Part shown: one piece after another, positions 1-8,542 of the stretch
Position numbering within the stretch: position 1 is the first letter of the stretch
Layout: each line of letters opens with the position of its first letter
Origin: Duganella rivi
Lineage (GTDB): Bacteria > Pseudomonadota > Gammaproteobacteria > Burkholderiales > Burkholderiaceae_D
DNA length: 64,000 bases
Assembly (NCBI RefSeq): GCF_009857435.1
Contig: NZ_WWCK01000007.1
Location: 372,001-436,000, forward strand
Direction of reading: 5' to 3'
Translations under genes and position numbers: made by a program
The notes under the pieces: model-generated
The model's input: only the letters and a program-made list of their open reading frames with translations
What the model was told of the DNA's origin: nothing
The model's database searches: none

Positions 1-1650
1 CCTATCGTTTATTGGATCGATGCCAACGTGCCGGAAAAGTACCGCGAGTCGGTGCGGCAGGGCGTGCTGGCGTGGAACGCTGCGTTTGAACGCATCGGCT
101 TCAAGGACGCCATCGTGGTCAAGCAGCAGACTGCCGCCGATAAATTCGACACCATGGACGCGCGGCACGCGTCGATCCGCTGGTTCGTCGGTGCGGACGT
201 GGGCTTTGCCATCGGGCCTAGCCAGGTCGATCCGCGCAGCGGCGAGATTCTGGATGCGGATATCGGCATGTCCGATGTATTTGCACGCGGTGCGCGGCGC
301 GTGATAGGCGAGGATAGTTTTGATCTCTCGTTGCCGCAGCCATCGGAGACGCGCTGTGACTACATGCACGAATCTGCAACGGAGATGGGCTTTGCGATGG
401 ATGTGCTGGAAGCGCGCGGCCTGCAGGATATGAACGGGCCGGAAGCGGATGCGATGGCGCAGGCTTATGTGAAGTCGGTGATCATGCACGAAGTTGGGCA
501 CACGCTGGGACTGCGGCATAACTTCCGCGCTTCCACCATCTATTCGTTGAAGCAGTTGCAGGATCCCGAGTTCACCAGGAAGAACAGCATGACGGGATCG
601 GTGATGGATTACACGCCGTTCAACCTGTCGCTCAAGGGCGAGAAGCAGGGCGAGTATGTAGCATCTACACTCGGGCCTTACGATTACTGGGCCATCGAGT
701 ACGCCTACAAGCCGATCGAAGCGGCGCAAGAGAAGGAAGAGCTGGCGAAGATTGCGTCGCGCTCCAGCGAGCCGCAGCTGGCATTCGGCACCGATCAGGA
801 TGCGAGCGGTTTCAATCTCGACCCGGATGTGAATCTGTACGACTTGGGCAGCGATCCGCTGGCGTATTTCGAACGCCGCCTGGCGATTTCGCGCGAGCTG
901 TGGGATCGCGTTCAGCGGCGCACGCTCAAGCCGGGCGAGAGTTACGAGGTGCTGCGCCGCAGTTTCGATTATGGCTTCCAGCAGTTTGCACGTACTTTGC
1001 CGGTGGTGGTGAAGTATGTCGGCGGCGTGACCTATCTGCGCGATCACGCGGGGACGGGGCGCGCTACCTTTACGCCGGTGCCGTTGCCGCGCCAGCGCGC
1101 GGCGTTGCAGATGCTGACCGATAGCTTGTTCAAGGTGGATAGCTTCAAGTTTTCGCCGGAGACCATCAGCCGTCTGGCGGCGGATCATTTCAGCGTGCGC
1201 GGGCGGCCGGATGTATCGGTCGGCGGACGCGTGCTGTCCTTGCAGTCGGCGGCGCTGGATCAGTTGATGTCGGACGGCGTGGCGATCCGCTTGCTGGATT
1301 CGCAGGAGAAGCTGGAGGATCGCAAGCAGGTGCTGAGCCTCGCGGAGCTGTACGGCAGCGTGCAGAACGCGGTGTGGAGCGAGCTTAAATCGGGCAAGGA
1401 TGTCAGCGGCATGCGGCGCAATTTGCAGCGCGAGCATTTGAAGCGTTTGGTGGCGGCCCTGTTGCGCGTGTCGGCCGGAACGCCGGCCGATGTGCGCAGT
1501 CTTCAGCGCGAGAATGCCTTGCAGTTGCAGCGTGAGTTGCGTACCGCGATAGCGCGGCCGATTAGCCGCGAAGCCAAGGCGCACTTGTCGGAGAGCGCTG
1601 AGACGCTGGGGCAAGCGCTGAAAGCATCCATGCTGCGTGCGGGCGCTTGA
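1..1650 (+). CDS. zinc-dependent metalloprotease, 5' end outside window
   Basis: The reading frame is open from base 1, so the N-terminus lies upstream; 549 residues are visible. Residues ~163-173 read HEVGHTLGLRH, a perfect metzincin zinc motif HExxHxxGxxH. A plausible Met-turn (SVMDY) follows at ~200-204. The long C-terminal part resembles the DUF5117/DUF4953 zinc-dependent metalloprotease family, whose members are usually large secreted or periplasmic proteins. The product is therefore probably an exported peptidase of unknown substrate; the signal peptide cannot be seen here. The stop codon overlaps the start of the next gene (TGATG), so the two may be translationally coupled despite unrelated functions. 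Motif assignment is firm, family name moderately so. Confidence 0.88.
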   Translation, partial: PIVYWIDANVPEKYRESVRQGVLAWNAAFERIGFKDAIVVKQQTAADKFDTMDARHASIRWFVGADVGFAIGPSQVDPRSGEILDADIGMSDVFARGARRVIGEDSFDLSLPQPSETRCDYMHESATEMGFAMDVLEARGLQDMNGPEADAMAQAYVKSVIMHEVGHTLGLRHNFRASTIYSLKQLQDPEFTRKNSMTGSVMDYTPFNLSLKGEKQGEYVASTLGPYDYWAIEYAYKPIEAAQEKEELAKIASRSSEPQLAFGTDQDASGFNLDPDVNLYDLGSDPLAYFERRLAISRELWDRVQRRTLKPGESYEVLRRSFDYGFQQFARTLPVVVKYVGGVTYLRDHAGTGRATFTPVPLPRQRAALQMLTDSLFKVDSFKFSPETISRLAADHFSVRGRPDVSVGGRVLSLQSAALDQLMSDGVAIRLLDSQEKLEDRKQVLSLAELYGSVQNAVWSELKSGKDVSGMRRNLQREHLKRLVAALLRVSAGTPADVRSLQRENALQLQRELRTAIARPISREAKAHLSESAETLGQALKASMLRAGA

Positions 1651-3185
1651 TGATGGCGGTGCGACGATGGCTACGCAGCGCTGCCGCCTGCGTGTTGCTG
1701 CTAACCGGTCACGGTACGGCGGTAGCGGCGGATGACACGCTGCATATCGGCTCCAAGCGATTCCCGGAGTCTTACATTCTTGGCGAGATGCTGGCGCAGG
1801 TGGCGGCGCCGCATGCGAAGGTCGAGCATTTGCAGGGACTGGGCAATACGGCGATTGTGCTGGCGGCGTTGCAGGCGGGGCGGATTGACGTCTACCCGGA
1901 GTACGTGGGGACGATCGATCTGGAGATCCTCAAGCACAAGCAGCCTTCAACGATGGAACAGATGCGCAAGGAGCTTGCTGCCATGGGCCTTGGCGTGGCG
2001 GTGCCGCTGGGCTTTAACAATACCTATGCGCTGGCGATGCGCGGCGAGGCTGATGCGCCGCGCAAGTTAAGCGAGCTGGCGGGGCGCGGGCAGTTGCGGT
2101 TTGGTTTGTCGCACGAGTTTATCGGACGCGCGGATGGCTGGCAGGGATTGGCGGCGCGTTATGGTTTGTCGCAGCGGCCGGAGGGGCTGGATCACGGGCT
2201 GGCGTACGAGGCGTTGAAGGGCAGGCAGGTGGATGTCATCGACATCTATTCGACCGAGGCGCGCATAGGGCAGTATGGCTTGCGGGTGCTGGAGGATGAT
2301 CGCGGCTACTTCCCTCGCTACGACGCGGTGCTGCTGTACCGGCTCGATGCGGCCAAGCGGTTTGCGGCGGCGTGGCAGGCGATAGTCAAGCTGGAAGGGC
2401 GCATCAGCGAGGCCGATATGATCGCCATGAATGCGGCGGCGGAAATCGAAGGGAAAAGCTTCACGCGTGTGGCGAGCGACTGGCTGGCCGCGCATCCGCT
2501 GCAAGGCGCCGCCGCGACTGCGCCCGCTGCCGCCGCGCGCGATGGCCTGCTGTCGAAAATCTTCGCGAATGATCTCTGGCGGTTGACGCAGCAGCATCTC
2601 ACGCTGGTGCTGCTGGCGGTTGCGGCGGCGTGCTTGATCGGCGTGCCGCTGGGCGTGCTGGCCGCGTTCATGCCGCGCTTGCGGCAAGTGGTGCTGGGCC
2701 TGACCGGCGTGCTGCAAACCGTGCCGTCGCTGGCCTTGCTGGCGCTGTTGATTCCTTTGCTAGGCAGCATCGGCACCGCCCCCGCTTTGGTAGCGCTGGT
2801 GGTGTATGCGCTGCTGCCCATCGTGCGCAATACCTGCACCGGCTTGCTGCAGGTGCCGCCCGGCTTAACGCTGGCAGCCAAGGCGCTTGGCCTGCGGCCG
2901 ATGCAACGGCTGATCCACATCGAACTGCCGCTGGCGCTGCCGGTCATTCTCGCCGGCGTAAAAACCGCCGCCGTGCTGAGCGTGGGCACCGCCACCATCG
3001 CTGCCTTCATCGGCGCGGGCGGCTACGGCGAACGCATCACCATCGGCCTGGCACTCAACGATAACGACATGCTGCTGGCCGGCGCTATCCCCGCAGCAAT
3101 ATTGGCATTGCTGACACAAGGCGTGTTCGAGCTGGTCGAGCGCGCCGTAACTAACAGGCATCACGTTTCTGTAAAGTCGCCGTAA
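1650..3185 (+). CDS. ABC transporter substrate-binding/permease fusion, glycine betaine/choline (OpuB/OsmF) type
   Basis: A 511-aa fusion. It has a signal peptide (cleavage near AVA-ADD), then an OpuAC/OpuBC-like substrate-binding domain at ~28-290 starting with the typical IGSKRFPESYILGEML. A permease domain of about five membrane helices follows at ~310-500, with the inner-membrane permease signature around GALGLRPMQRLIHIELPLALPVI. Such fusions import quaternary amines for osmoprotection or catabolism and need a separate ATPase. None lies directly downstream in this window, so it is either upstream or elsewhere. Possible starts are TTG 1647, ATG 1650 and ATG 1653; ATG 1650 overlaps the upstream stop and is preferred. 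A strong terminator follows. Confidence 0.85.
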   Translation: MMAVRRWLRSAAACVLLLTGHGTAVAADDTLHIGSKRFPESYILGEMLAQVAAPHAKVEHLQGLGNTAIVLAALQAGRIDVYPEYVGTIDLEILKHKQPSTMEQMRKELAAMGLGVAVPLGFNNTYALAMRGEADAPRKLSELAGRGQLRFGLSHEFIGRADGWQGLAARYGLSQRPEGLDHGLAYEALKGRQVDVIDIYSTEARIGQYGLRVLEDDRGYFPRYDAVLLYRLDAAKRFAAAWQAIVKLEGRISEADMIAMNAAAEIEGKSFTRVASDWLAAHPLQGAAATAPAAAARDGLLSKIFANDLWRLTQQHLTLVLLAVAAACLIGVPLGVLAAFMPRLRQVVLGLTGVLQTVPSLALLALLIPLLGSIGTAPALVALVVYALLPIVRNTCTGLLQVPPGLTLAAKALGLRPMQRLIHIELPLALPVILAGVKTAAVLSVGTATIAAFIGAGGYGERITIGLALNDNDMLLAGAIPAAILALLTQGVFELVERAVTNRHHVSVKSP

Positions 3186-3231
3186 TGATTTGTAATGCGT
3201 GCGGCGTCCAATTGAAGAGATAGATATAGTG

Positions 3232-3308
3232 AACCCGTTGATTCAATCTCCCTCCCACTGACAACGGGTTCTGCCCATCCAGCGCTGGCCGCTGGGTGGG
3301 ATTTTTTT
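3232..3308 (+). terminator. two hairpins ending in a U-run, Rho-independent terminator
   Basis: The second hairpin (CCCATCCAGCG, loop, CGCTGGGTGGG; 3274-3300, one mismatch) is followed by ATTTTTTT, a classical intrinsic terminator for the ABC fusion gene. Just before it, AACCCGTTG (3232-3240) and CAACGGGTT (3262-3270) form a perfect 9-bp stem with a 21-nt loop. The T-run runs into the stop codon of the convergent GNAT gene. The double-hairpin layout also fits the 3' end of a short RNA. Confidence 0.75.
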
Positions 3309-3798
3309 AGGCCTGCGCCGACAGCTGGGCCAGCGCGTCGCCGGTAACGCGGCAGATGCGCCAGTCCGGCATCACCGTCGCGCCCATGCCTTCGTAGAAT
3401 TTGATGGCGTTCGCGTTCCAATCCAGCACCGACCATTCGAAGCGGCCGCAATCGCGCTCCACCGCCAGCTGTGCCAGCGCCACCACCATTTGCTTGCCGT
3501 AGCCTTTGCCGCGATGCGCTTGCTGCACGTACAGGTCTTCGAGATACAGACCTTTCTTGCACAGGAAAGTGGAGAAGTTGTGGAAGAACAGCGCGAAGGT
3601 GACCACCTCGCCGCCCGCTTCGCCGACCAGCGCTTCGCACACCGGCTTGTCGCAGAACAGGCTGTCGTGCAGGGCGGCTTCGTTGGCGACCACCATGTGC
3701 TCCAGCTTTTCAAACACCGCCAGCTCGAAGATCATGCTGAAGATGGCGGGGATGTCGGCCGGCGTGGCCGGGCGGATGGTCAATTCGGAAGTACTCAT
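3307..3798 (-). CDS. GNAT N-acetyltransferase, diamine/thialysine acetyltransferase-like
   Basis: A 163-aa protein starting MSTSELTIRPATPADI. The acetyl-CoA loop is visible as QQAHRGKGYGKQM (~105), preceded by the LYLEDLYV strand. The later stretch RFEWSVLDWNANAIKFYEGMGA is typical of the spermidine/spermine (SSAT) and thialysine acetyltransferase branch. Function is probably acetylation of a polyamine or small amine in the cytoplasm. The start is taken at 3798 because its ATG overlaps the stop of the upstream EamA gene (TAATG), which suggests translational coupling. An acetylase paired with a drug/metabolite exporter suggests detoxification or export of an amine; this last point is inference. 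Confidence 0.85.
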   Translation of the reverse strand: MSTSELTIRPATPADIPAIFSMIFELAVFEKLEHMVVANEAALHDSLFCDKPVCEALVGEAGGEVVTFALFFHNFSTFLCKKGLYLEDLYVQQAHRGKGYGKQMVVALAQLAVERDCGRFEWSVLDWNANAIKFYEGMGATVMPDWRICRVTGDALAQLSAQA

Positions 3799-4718
3799 TA
3801 GGTTTTTGCAGTAGTAGAAGAAGTCGGTTTCAACGCCCACGCCACGCTGGACAGGCACAACACCATGCCGATCCATTCCAGGGCGCCGGGACGGTAGTGC
3901 TCAAGCTGGATCGACAGCAGCACCGAGATCACCGGCGTCACCACGCCGATGTAGACGGCCTTGTCGGAGCCGATGCGGTGGATCAGGGTGAAATAGGCGG
4001 CAAACGCGATCACCGAACCCAGCAGCGACAGGTAGAGCAGGCCGCCCCAGTATTTGGCGGTGCTCGGCATGACGAACGACTGGCCGCTGACCAGCACCCA
4101 TAGCGCCACCAGCAAGCTGCCCCACAGCATAGACCACGCCATGGTGAGCAGCACGTTGTCGGATTGCTCGCGCACTTTGACCACCAGCACGTTGCCGACC
4201 GAGCTGGCGATGGTAGCGCATACCGCCAGCACCAAGCCGAGCAGGAAATGACGATTCGGCCCATTGCCGCCGTTCAAAATCTCGTTCCACGCGCCAAAGA
4301 TGGAGTGGTAGAACAGCAGGGTGATGCCGGCAATGGCGACGCCGCCGGCCGCCCAGGTGCGCATGCTGAGTGCGCTGCCAAAAGCAAAGTGGTTGAGGAT
4401 AGGATTCCAGAACACCATCAGCGCGAACAGCACCGCCACCAGCCCGGACACCAGGTATTGCTCCGAGGTATAGGTGCAGATGTAGCTGACGGCGAAAGTC
4501 GCGCAGCCTTGCAGGATCATCCAGCGCTGGGCGCGCCACGGCAGCAGCAGTTTGTGGCTGCGCGCGGCGCACCATGCAAACAGCACGGCTGAGGCCAGCG
4601 CAAAGCGATAAACCACGGAAACGGCAGGCGGAACTTCACCTAGTTGCAGCGTGATGGCGAAAAATGTGGAGCCCCAGATCAAACAGGCGATAGTGAATAG
4701 CAATGGAGAAGACATCAA
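3798..4718 (-). CDS. EamA/DMT-superfamily transporter
   Basis: A 306-aa protein with about ten hydrophobic helices in two EamA repeats. It starts MMSSPLLFTIACLIWGSTFFAI, which is the characteristic IWGSTF motif of drug/metabolite transporters; the second repeat contains SLLGSVIAFAAYFTLI. These proteins export amino acids, metabolites or drugs across the inner membrane; the substrate cannot be read from sequence. It is the first gene of a two-gene operon with the acetyltransferase, overlapping it by one base. Confidence 0.88.
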   Translation of the reverse strand: MMSSPLLFTIACLIWGSTFFAITLQLGEVPPAVSVVYRFALASAVLFAWCAARSHKLLLPWRAQRWMILQGCATFAVSYICTYTSEQYLVSGLVAVLFALMVFWNPILNHFAFGSALSMRTWAAGGVAIAGITLLFYHSIFGAWNEILNGGNGPNRHFLLGLVLAVCATIASSVGNVLVVKVREQSDNVLLTMAWSMLWGSLLVALWVLVSGQSFVMPSTAKYWGGLLYLSLLGSVIAFAAYFTLIHRIGSDKAVYIGVVTPVISVLLSIQLEHYRPGALEWIGMVLCLSSVAWALKPTSSTTAKT

Positions 4719-4764
4719 ACCAGTATAGCTGGCTAGCCCACTTCTTGCCTAGCAGTTAGCTTTT

Positions 4765-4779
4765 TGTTGCGACGCAACA
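4765..4779. promoter_or_regulatory. perfect 7+7 palindrome TGTTGCG-A-CGCAACA
   Basis: This palindrome with a single central base sits 47 bp upstream of the EamA-acetyltransferase operon start and about 110 bp before the 45-aa ORF. It has the size of a dimeric repressor operator. No cognate regulator is encoded beside it, so the assignment rests on symmetry and position only. Confidence 0.4.
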
Positions 4780-4838
4780 GATTGATGATTATGTTGTAAC
4801 GGAAATGTAAATTCAGCGGTGCGAGGCGGAAGACCAAG

Positions 4839-4876
4839 TATAGTGAAATCACAAGTCTTTATTCTCATTCTCATCC
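4839..4876 (+). promoter_or_regulatory. -10-like box followed by Fur-like hexamers
   Basis: TATAGT (4839-4844) could be a -10 box; no good -35 is seen. At 4857-4876 the opposite strand reads GGATGAGAATGAGAATAAAG, with two consecutive GAGAAT hexamers resembling Fur-box half-sites. Its position just after the likely transcription start and before the 45-aa ORF would suit repression. The match is partial and lacks the inverted third hexamer. Confidence 0.3.
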
Positions 4877-4889
4877 CCGGGAGAGCGCC

Positions 4890-5027
4890 ATGAGCACCGC
4901 GCTGCAAATCAAGGTCGTCACGCTGTTGGGCTATGTGGCCCTGAGCACCGCGCTGGTGCTGATGCTGGCCGACGATGAGATGCAGGGCGCCGCGCAGGCG
5001 CTGTTCGCCCACGCGTGGTTCCGCTGA
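4890..5027 (+). CDS. small membrane protein, 45 aa, unknown
   Basis: ATG at 4890 is preceded by GGGAGAG (4879-4885) at good spacing. The product, MSTALQIKVVTLLGYVALST and onward, has one hydrophobic segment at ~8-27 (VVTLLGYVALSTALVLMLA), then an acidic turn (DDEM) and an amphipathic end AHAWFR. It looks like a single-pass inner-membrane micropeptide. I do not recognise a family. It ends two bases before the stop of the convergent DUF962 gene. The Fur-like hexamers upstream hint at iron control. Support comes from the ribosome site, composition and tight packing; no homologue could be checked. Confidence 0.55.
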   Translation: MSTALQIKVVTLLGYVALSTALVLMLADDEMQGAAQALFAHAWFR

Positions 5028-5028
5028 T

Positions 5029-5466
5029 TTAGTAAGCCCAGTGCAGGCGGCGGTACAGGAAGCCCAGCACGAACAGCGGACCAATCAACAGGAAGCGCAG
5101 GTCGTCGAAGAAGGACGGCTTCTTGCCTTCGATCTTGTGGCCGATGAATTGGCCGATCCACGCCAGCACAAAAATCGTCATCGACAGCGGCAGCACAGTG
5201 GCTGGCGGCAGCGCGGCCAGGATCGACAGCATGACGGCGGCCATCAGCAGCATCCCCAGCGCGAACGGCCTGGACAGCTTGAAGTAGTACACCATGGCGG
5301 CCGCGCTAAAGGCCAGCGCCACCAGCGGGTGCAGCGACCATAGCAGGCCCAGCAAGGTGAACATGATGACTGGCACGCAGACGAAGTGGATCAGCTCGTT
5401 GGTGTGGTTCAGATGGCTTTCGCTGTACTGTGCCAGCAGTGTGTCGATGGTGCGGTTTTCCGCCAT
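5029..5466 (-). CDS. DUF962/Mpo1-like membrane protein
   Basis: A 145-aa protein starting MAENRTIDTLLAQYSESHLN. It carries both DUF962 signatures: an N-terminal HLNHTNELIHFVCVP and a later IGQFIGHKIEGKKPSFFDDL, with four hydrophobic helices between and after them. The yeast relative Mpo1 is an iron-dependent dioxygenase in 2-hydroxy fatty acid alpha-oxidation and uses conserved histidines of these motifs; whether bacterial members share the reaction is unknown. The start at 5466 has an AGGAGA ribosome site; a longer form from 5481 would place that site inside the coding region. Confidence 0.85.
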   Translation of the reverse strand: MAENRTIDTLLAQYSESHLNHTNELIHFVCVPVIMFTLLGLLWSLHPLVALAFSAAAMVYYFKLSRPFALGMLLMAAVMLSILAALPPATVLPLSMTIFVLAWIGQFIGHKIEGKKPSFFDDLRFLLIGPLFVLGFLYRRLHWAY

Positions 5467-5541
5467 GGTTGTCTCCTGCAAGTTTATAGTTATTTGCTGC
5501 GAGTTATCGACTGCGAAATAATTCTACACCTACAATGGCGC

Positions 5542-6039
5542 ATGGATAATGATTTGCGCAAGCGCTGCTTCGATCCCGTCGTTGATGAGCGCACCGAGTT
5601 GCTAGTGCTAGGCAGCCTGCCCGGCGAGAAGTCGCTGGCGGTTCAGCAATACTATGCCCACCGGCAGAACAAATTCTGGCTGCTGATGTCGGAAGTGATC
5701 GGCGCCGAGCTGGTGGCACTCGACTACGGTGCGCGGTTGGCGACCTTGCTGGCGCATGGCGTCGGCCTGTGGGACGTGGTGGCCGAAGCCCACCGCCCCG
5801 GCAGCCTCGACAGCGCCATCCGCAACCGCGACGACAACGACTTGCCGGCCCTGCTGGCGCGCTATCCGGGCATCACAACGCTGGCCTTCAACGGCGGCAC
5901 CGCCGCCAAGCTCGGCTTGAAAGTGCTGGGCGAACAAGCCGCCCGCTACCGCATCCACAACCTTCCCTCGAGCAGCCCGGCCTACACGTTGCCTTACGCC
6001 GACAAGCTGGCCAGCTGGATCGCCTTGCGCCGCCAGTGA
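5542..6039 (+). CDS. DNA-deoxyinosine (hypoxanthine) glycosylase, UDG superfamily
   Basis: A 165-aa protein, MDNDLRKRCFDPVVDERTEL and onward. Motif 1 is LVLGSLPGEKSL, followed by QQYYAHRQNKFW; near the end LPSSSPAY is the motif 2 equivalent (LPSTSPA in relatives). This combination defines the hypoxanthine-DNA glycosylase branch (family 6) of the uracil-DNA glycosylase superfamily, which excises deaminated adenine. ATG 5542 was chosen because homologous sequence begins there; the open frame further upstream runs through the divergent DUF962 promoter. Confidence 0.87.
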   Translation: MDNDLRKRCFDPVVDERTELLVLGSLPGEKSLAVQQYYAHRQNKFWLLMSEVIGAELVALDYGARLATLLAHGVGLWDVVAEAHRPGSLDSAIRNRDDNDLPALLARYPGITTLAFNGGTAAKLGLKVLGEQAARYRIHNLPSSSPAYTLPYADKLASWIALRRQ

Positions 6040-6073
6040 TTTCCTTATGGTAATATTTTCATTTTTGATATGA

Positions 6074-7789
6074 ATGGGGTTTGCGATGTGGAACGTGGCG
6101 ATTTCGTATGATGATCCCAGTAACTTCATGGCCGACAAGGCACTGTTTAATGCGGCGATTAATGCGGCGGTGACGTATCTGAATGAATTTGTCGTCGGCA
6201 GCACCACGCTCAATGTGCTGGTGTCGGTCAGTGCCACCGCCACCGGCCGCTTTGCCGGCAATGGCGCGATTACCATCGATCACGTTGCCAATGGCCTCAC
6301 CTACATGAGCGCGGAGGCGGCCAAGGAGTTGGCGGCCGGGACTAATCTCAACGGCAATGAGGCCGACTTGATGATTTTCGTCGATCCCACCAGCGACTAT
6401 TTCAAGGGTCTGTATTTCGACGGCGGCGCGTACAACAGCCCGCGCGTGGTGCCGAACAATATGACCGATGGGCTGTCGGTGGTGCTGCACGAGCTGATCC
6501 ACGGCATGGGCATCACCTCCTACCGCGATACCGCCACCTCGCAATACCACGGCACCGCCCGCACCATCTGGGACAAGTACGTGACCGAGTCCAACGGCAA
6601 GCTGTATCTCGATATGCCGGGCTTTGCTTCGCACGGCATCGATCCGGTCGAGGTCAGCAGCACTTCGGTGTCGCAGAATAATTCGCACATCGGCGACGCC
6701 TCCAATTTGAACGAGGGCTATCTGGACGATGTGATGAACGGCCTGTTTTTCTACGGCGGCCATCACTATCAGATGAGCCAGCTCGATGTGCTGATTCTGC
6801 AGGGACTGGGCTACAACGTCACCATGCCCGACAACTTGCAGGTATCGGACGGCAGCTTGACCGGCAAGGGCTTGATCAAGCCGCAGATCGTGGCCGGCAC
6901 CAGCGCCACGGCCATGACCAGCAACATCATGCACCTGAGCGGCACGGCGCAAGCCGGCTCCACGACCAGCATCCTTGAACACAACACGCTGCTGGCGCAG
7001 AGCAAGGCCGATGCCAATGGCAACTGGTCGCTCGATATCGTCATCGATCCATCGCTGAACGCCAGTTCGCTGGTGGTGCGCGACGGCAGCCACGTGATCG
7101 ACAGCGCGCCGCTGAGCGTCACCCGCAGCACGGCCGCCGGCTTGCACCTGTATGGTTCGGCCCAGTTCAACAAGCTGGTGGGCGGCAGCCACGATGATGT
7201 GTTCACCGCAGGGCCGCGCGGCGCCGCCATGAGCGGCGGCGCGGGACTGGACAAGGTGGAGTACCAGGGCGAGACGCGCGCCGCCAACATCATCCTCAGG
7301 CAGGGCGACGGCAGCTACAACGTGACCGGCGCGACCGGTTCGGATTTCCTCAGCGGCGTGGAACGCTTGCAGTTTAGCGACGCCGCCGTGGCGCTTGACA
7401 CCGGCGTCAACGAGATCGCCGGGCAGGCGTACCGGATTTACCAGGCCGCCTTTAACCGCACGCCCGACGCGGGCGGCCTCGGCTTCTGGATCAATGGCAT
7501 GGACCACGGCGCCAGCTTGCTGGACGTGGCCAGGAATTTCGTCGCCTCGGACGAGTACAAGGCGCTGTACGGCGCGCAGCCGACCAACGCCGAGATTGTC
7601 ACGCGCTACTATCAGAACGTGCTGCACCGCGCACCCGACCAGGGAGGCTTTAATTACTGGACCGACCTGATGGACCACAAGGGCAGCAGCGCTGCCGAGG
7701 TGCTGGCCAACTTCGCCCAGAGTGCGGAAAATGTCGCCGCGCTGGTGGGCGTGATGCAGAACGGCGTCAGCTACACGCCTTACGGCTGA
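6074..7789 (+). CDS. DUF4214-containing metalloprotease-like protein, likely type I secreted
   Basis: A 571-aa protein. Residues ~137-141 hold HELIH in the context VVLHELIHGMGITS. This is the HExxH zinc motif of a metzincin-like fold, but the third-ligand position (HExxHxxGxxH) is Ser. An Ig-like segment follows at ~275-355, then an RTX-like Gly/Asp patch (GGSHDDVF, MSGGAGLDKVEY) and a C-terminal DUF4214 pair at ~450-560. There is no N-terminal signal peptide; together with the RTX-like and DUF4214 parts this suggests type I secretion. Starts at 6074 and 6086 are both possible, with only weak ribosome sites. It ends directly against the convergent GNAT gene. Confidence 0.75.
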   Translation: MGFAMWNVAISYDDPSNFMADKALFNAAINAAVTYLNEFVVGSTTLNVLVSVSATATGRFAGNGAITIDHVANGLTYMSAEAAKELAAGTNLNGNEADLMIFVDPTSDYFKGLYFDGGAYNSPRVVPNNMTDGLSVVLHELIHGMGITSYRDTATSQYHGTARTIWDKYVTESNGKLYLDMPGFASHGIDPVEVSSTSVSQNNSHIGDASNLNEGYLDDVMNGLFFYGGHHYQMSQLDVLILQGLGYNVTMPDNLQVSDGSLTGKGLIKPQIVAGTSATAMTSNIMHLSGTAQAGSTTSILEHNTLLAQSKADANGNWSLDIVIDPSLNASSLVVRDGSHVIDSAPLSVTRSTAAGLHLYGSAQFNKLVGGSHDDVFTAGPRGAAMSGGAGLDKVEYQGETRAANIILRQGDGSYNVTGATGSDFLSGVERLQFSDAAVALDTGVNEIAGQAYRIYQAAFNRTPDAGGLGFWINGMDHGASLLDVARNFVASDEYKALYGAQPTNAEIVTRYYQNVLHRAPDQGGFNYWTDLMDHKGSSAAEVLANFAQSAENVAALVGVMQNGVSYTPYG

Positions 7790-8470
7790 TCACGCGGCCA
7801 CGATCACCCGCACCGTCGATTCCAGATAGTCCTTGAAGCCCATGCCGAGGTAAAGCTGGTGCGCCGGGTTGGTGCGCATCACGTGCAGGAAGGACTGCTC
7901 GCCGCGCGCGGCATGGCGCAGCAGCAGTTTGGCGATCAGTTGTTGCGCCAGCCCGCGTCCTTGATAGTCGGGATGGGTGCAAACGCCGCTGATTTCGCGC
8001 AGCCCCGGCGCGCACAGGCGCTCGCCGGCCATGGCCATCAAGCGTTCGCCATCGAAGTAGCCGAAGTAGTCGCCCAGCTCGATGGTGCGGATGCCGAACG
8101 GGCCCGGCTTGCACAGCGTCGCCAGTTCCAGCGCTTGCGGCGCGTGCCCGGCGCGCAGCGGCAGCGCGTCCGGCGCCGGGTCGGCAGCAGGCAGTTGGCC
8201 ATCCCACAGCATGCGGAACATGGTGCTTTCGACCTCGATGCGCCAGCCCGGCGGCGCTGCGCCGCTCCAGCCATCGCAGTAAAAATGCTCGCCGCTGGCG
8301 CACCATGGCGCTAGCGCGGCCAGGTGCGGCTGCGCCGGATCGGCAAACGCGATGATGGGCGAGAAGCCCTGCGTGTAGCGCCGCACCTGCGCCGTGCCGT
8401 CCGACCAGTGGCGGTGCGCGCCGTTCAAGGAATGCCAGAAGATGTTGTCCAACAGGGGATTGCGATCCAT
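7790..8470 (-). CDS. GNAT family N-acetyltransferase
   Basis: A 226-aa protein, MDRNPLLDNIFWHSLNGAHR and onward. The C-terminal half has the GNAT acetyl-CoA loop ISGVCTHPDYQGRGLAQQLI (~165-185) and HVMRTNPAHQLYLGMGF, placing it in the FR47-like group. The N-terminal half is the substrate-side extension of this group. The substrate is unknown. The start at 8470 is the first Met where family-like sequence begins. It converges with the DUF4214 gene with no intervening base and is divergent from the Rossmann-fold gene. Confidence 0.8.
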   Translation of the reverse strand: MDRNPLLDNIFWHSLNGAHRHWSDGTAQVRRYTQGFSPIIAFADPAQPHLAALAPWCASGEHFYCDGWSGAAPPGWRIEVESTMFRMLWDGQLPAADPAPDALPLRAGHAPQALELATLCKPGPFGIRTIELGDYFGYFDGERLMAMAGERLCAPGLREISGVCTHPDYQGRGLAQQLIAKLLLRHAARGEQSFLHVMRTNPAHQLYLGMGFKDYLESTVRVIVAA

Positions 8471-8542
8471 GCTTGTTGCCTTGTGGGAGCGTTCGTGGGA
8501 TGCTTGCTTTTCGATCGCAGTGTAGCTAAAAACGGGGGACAA

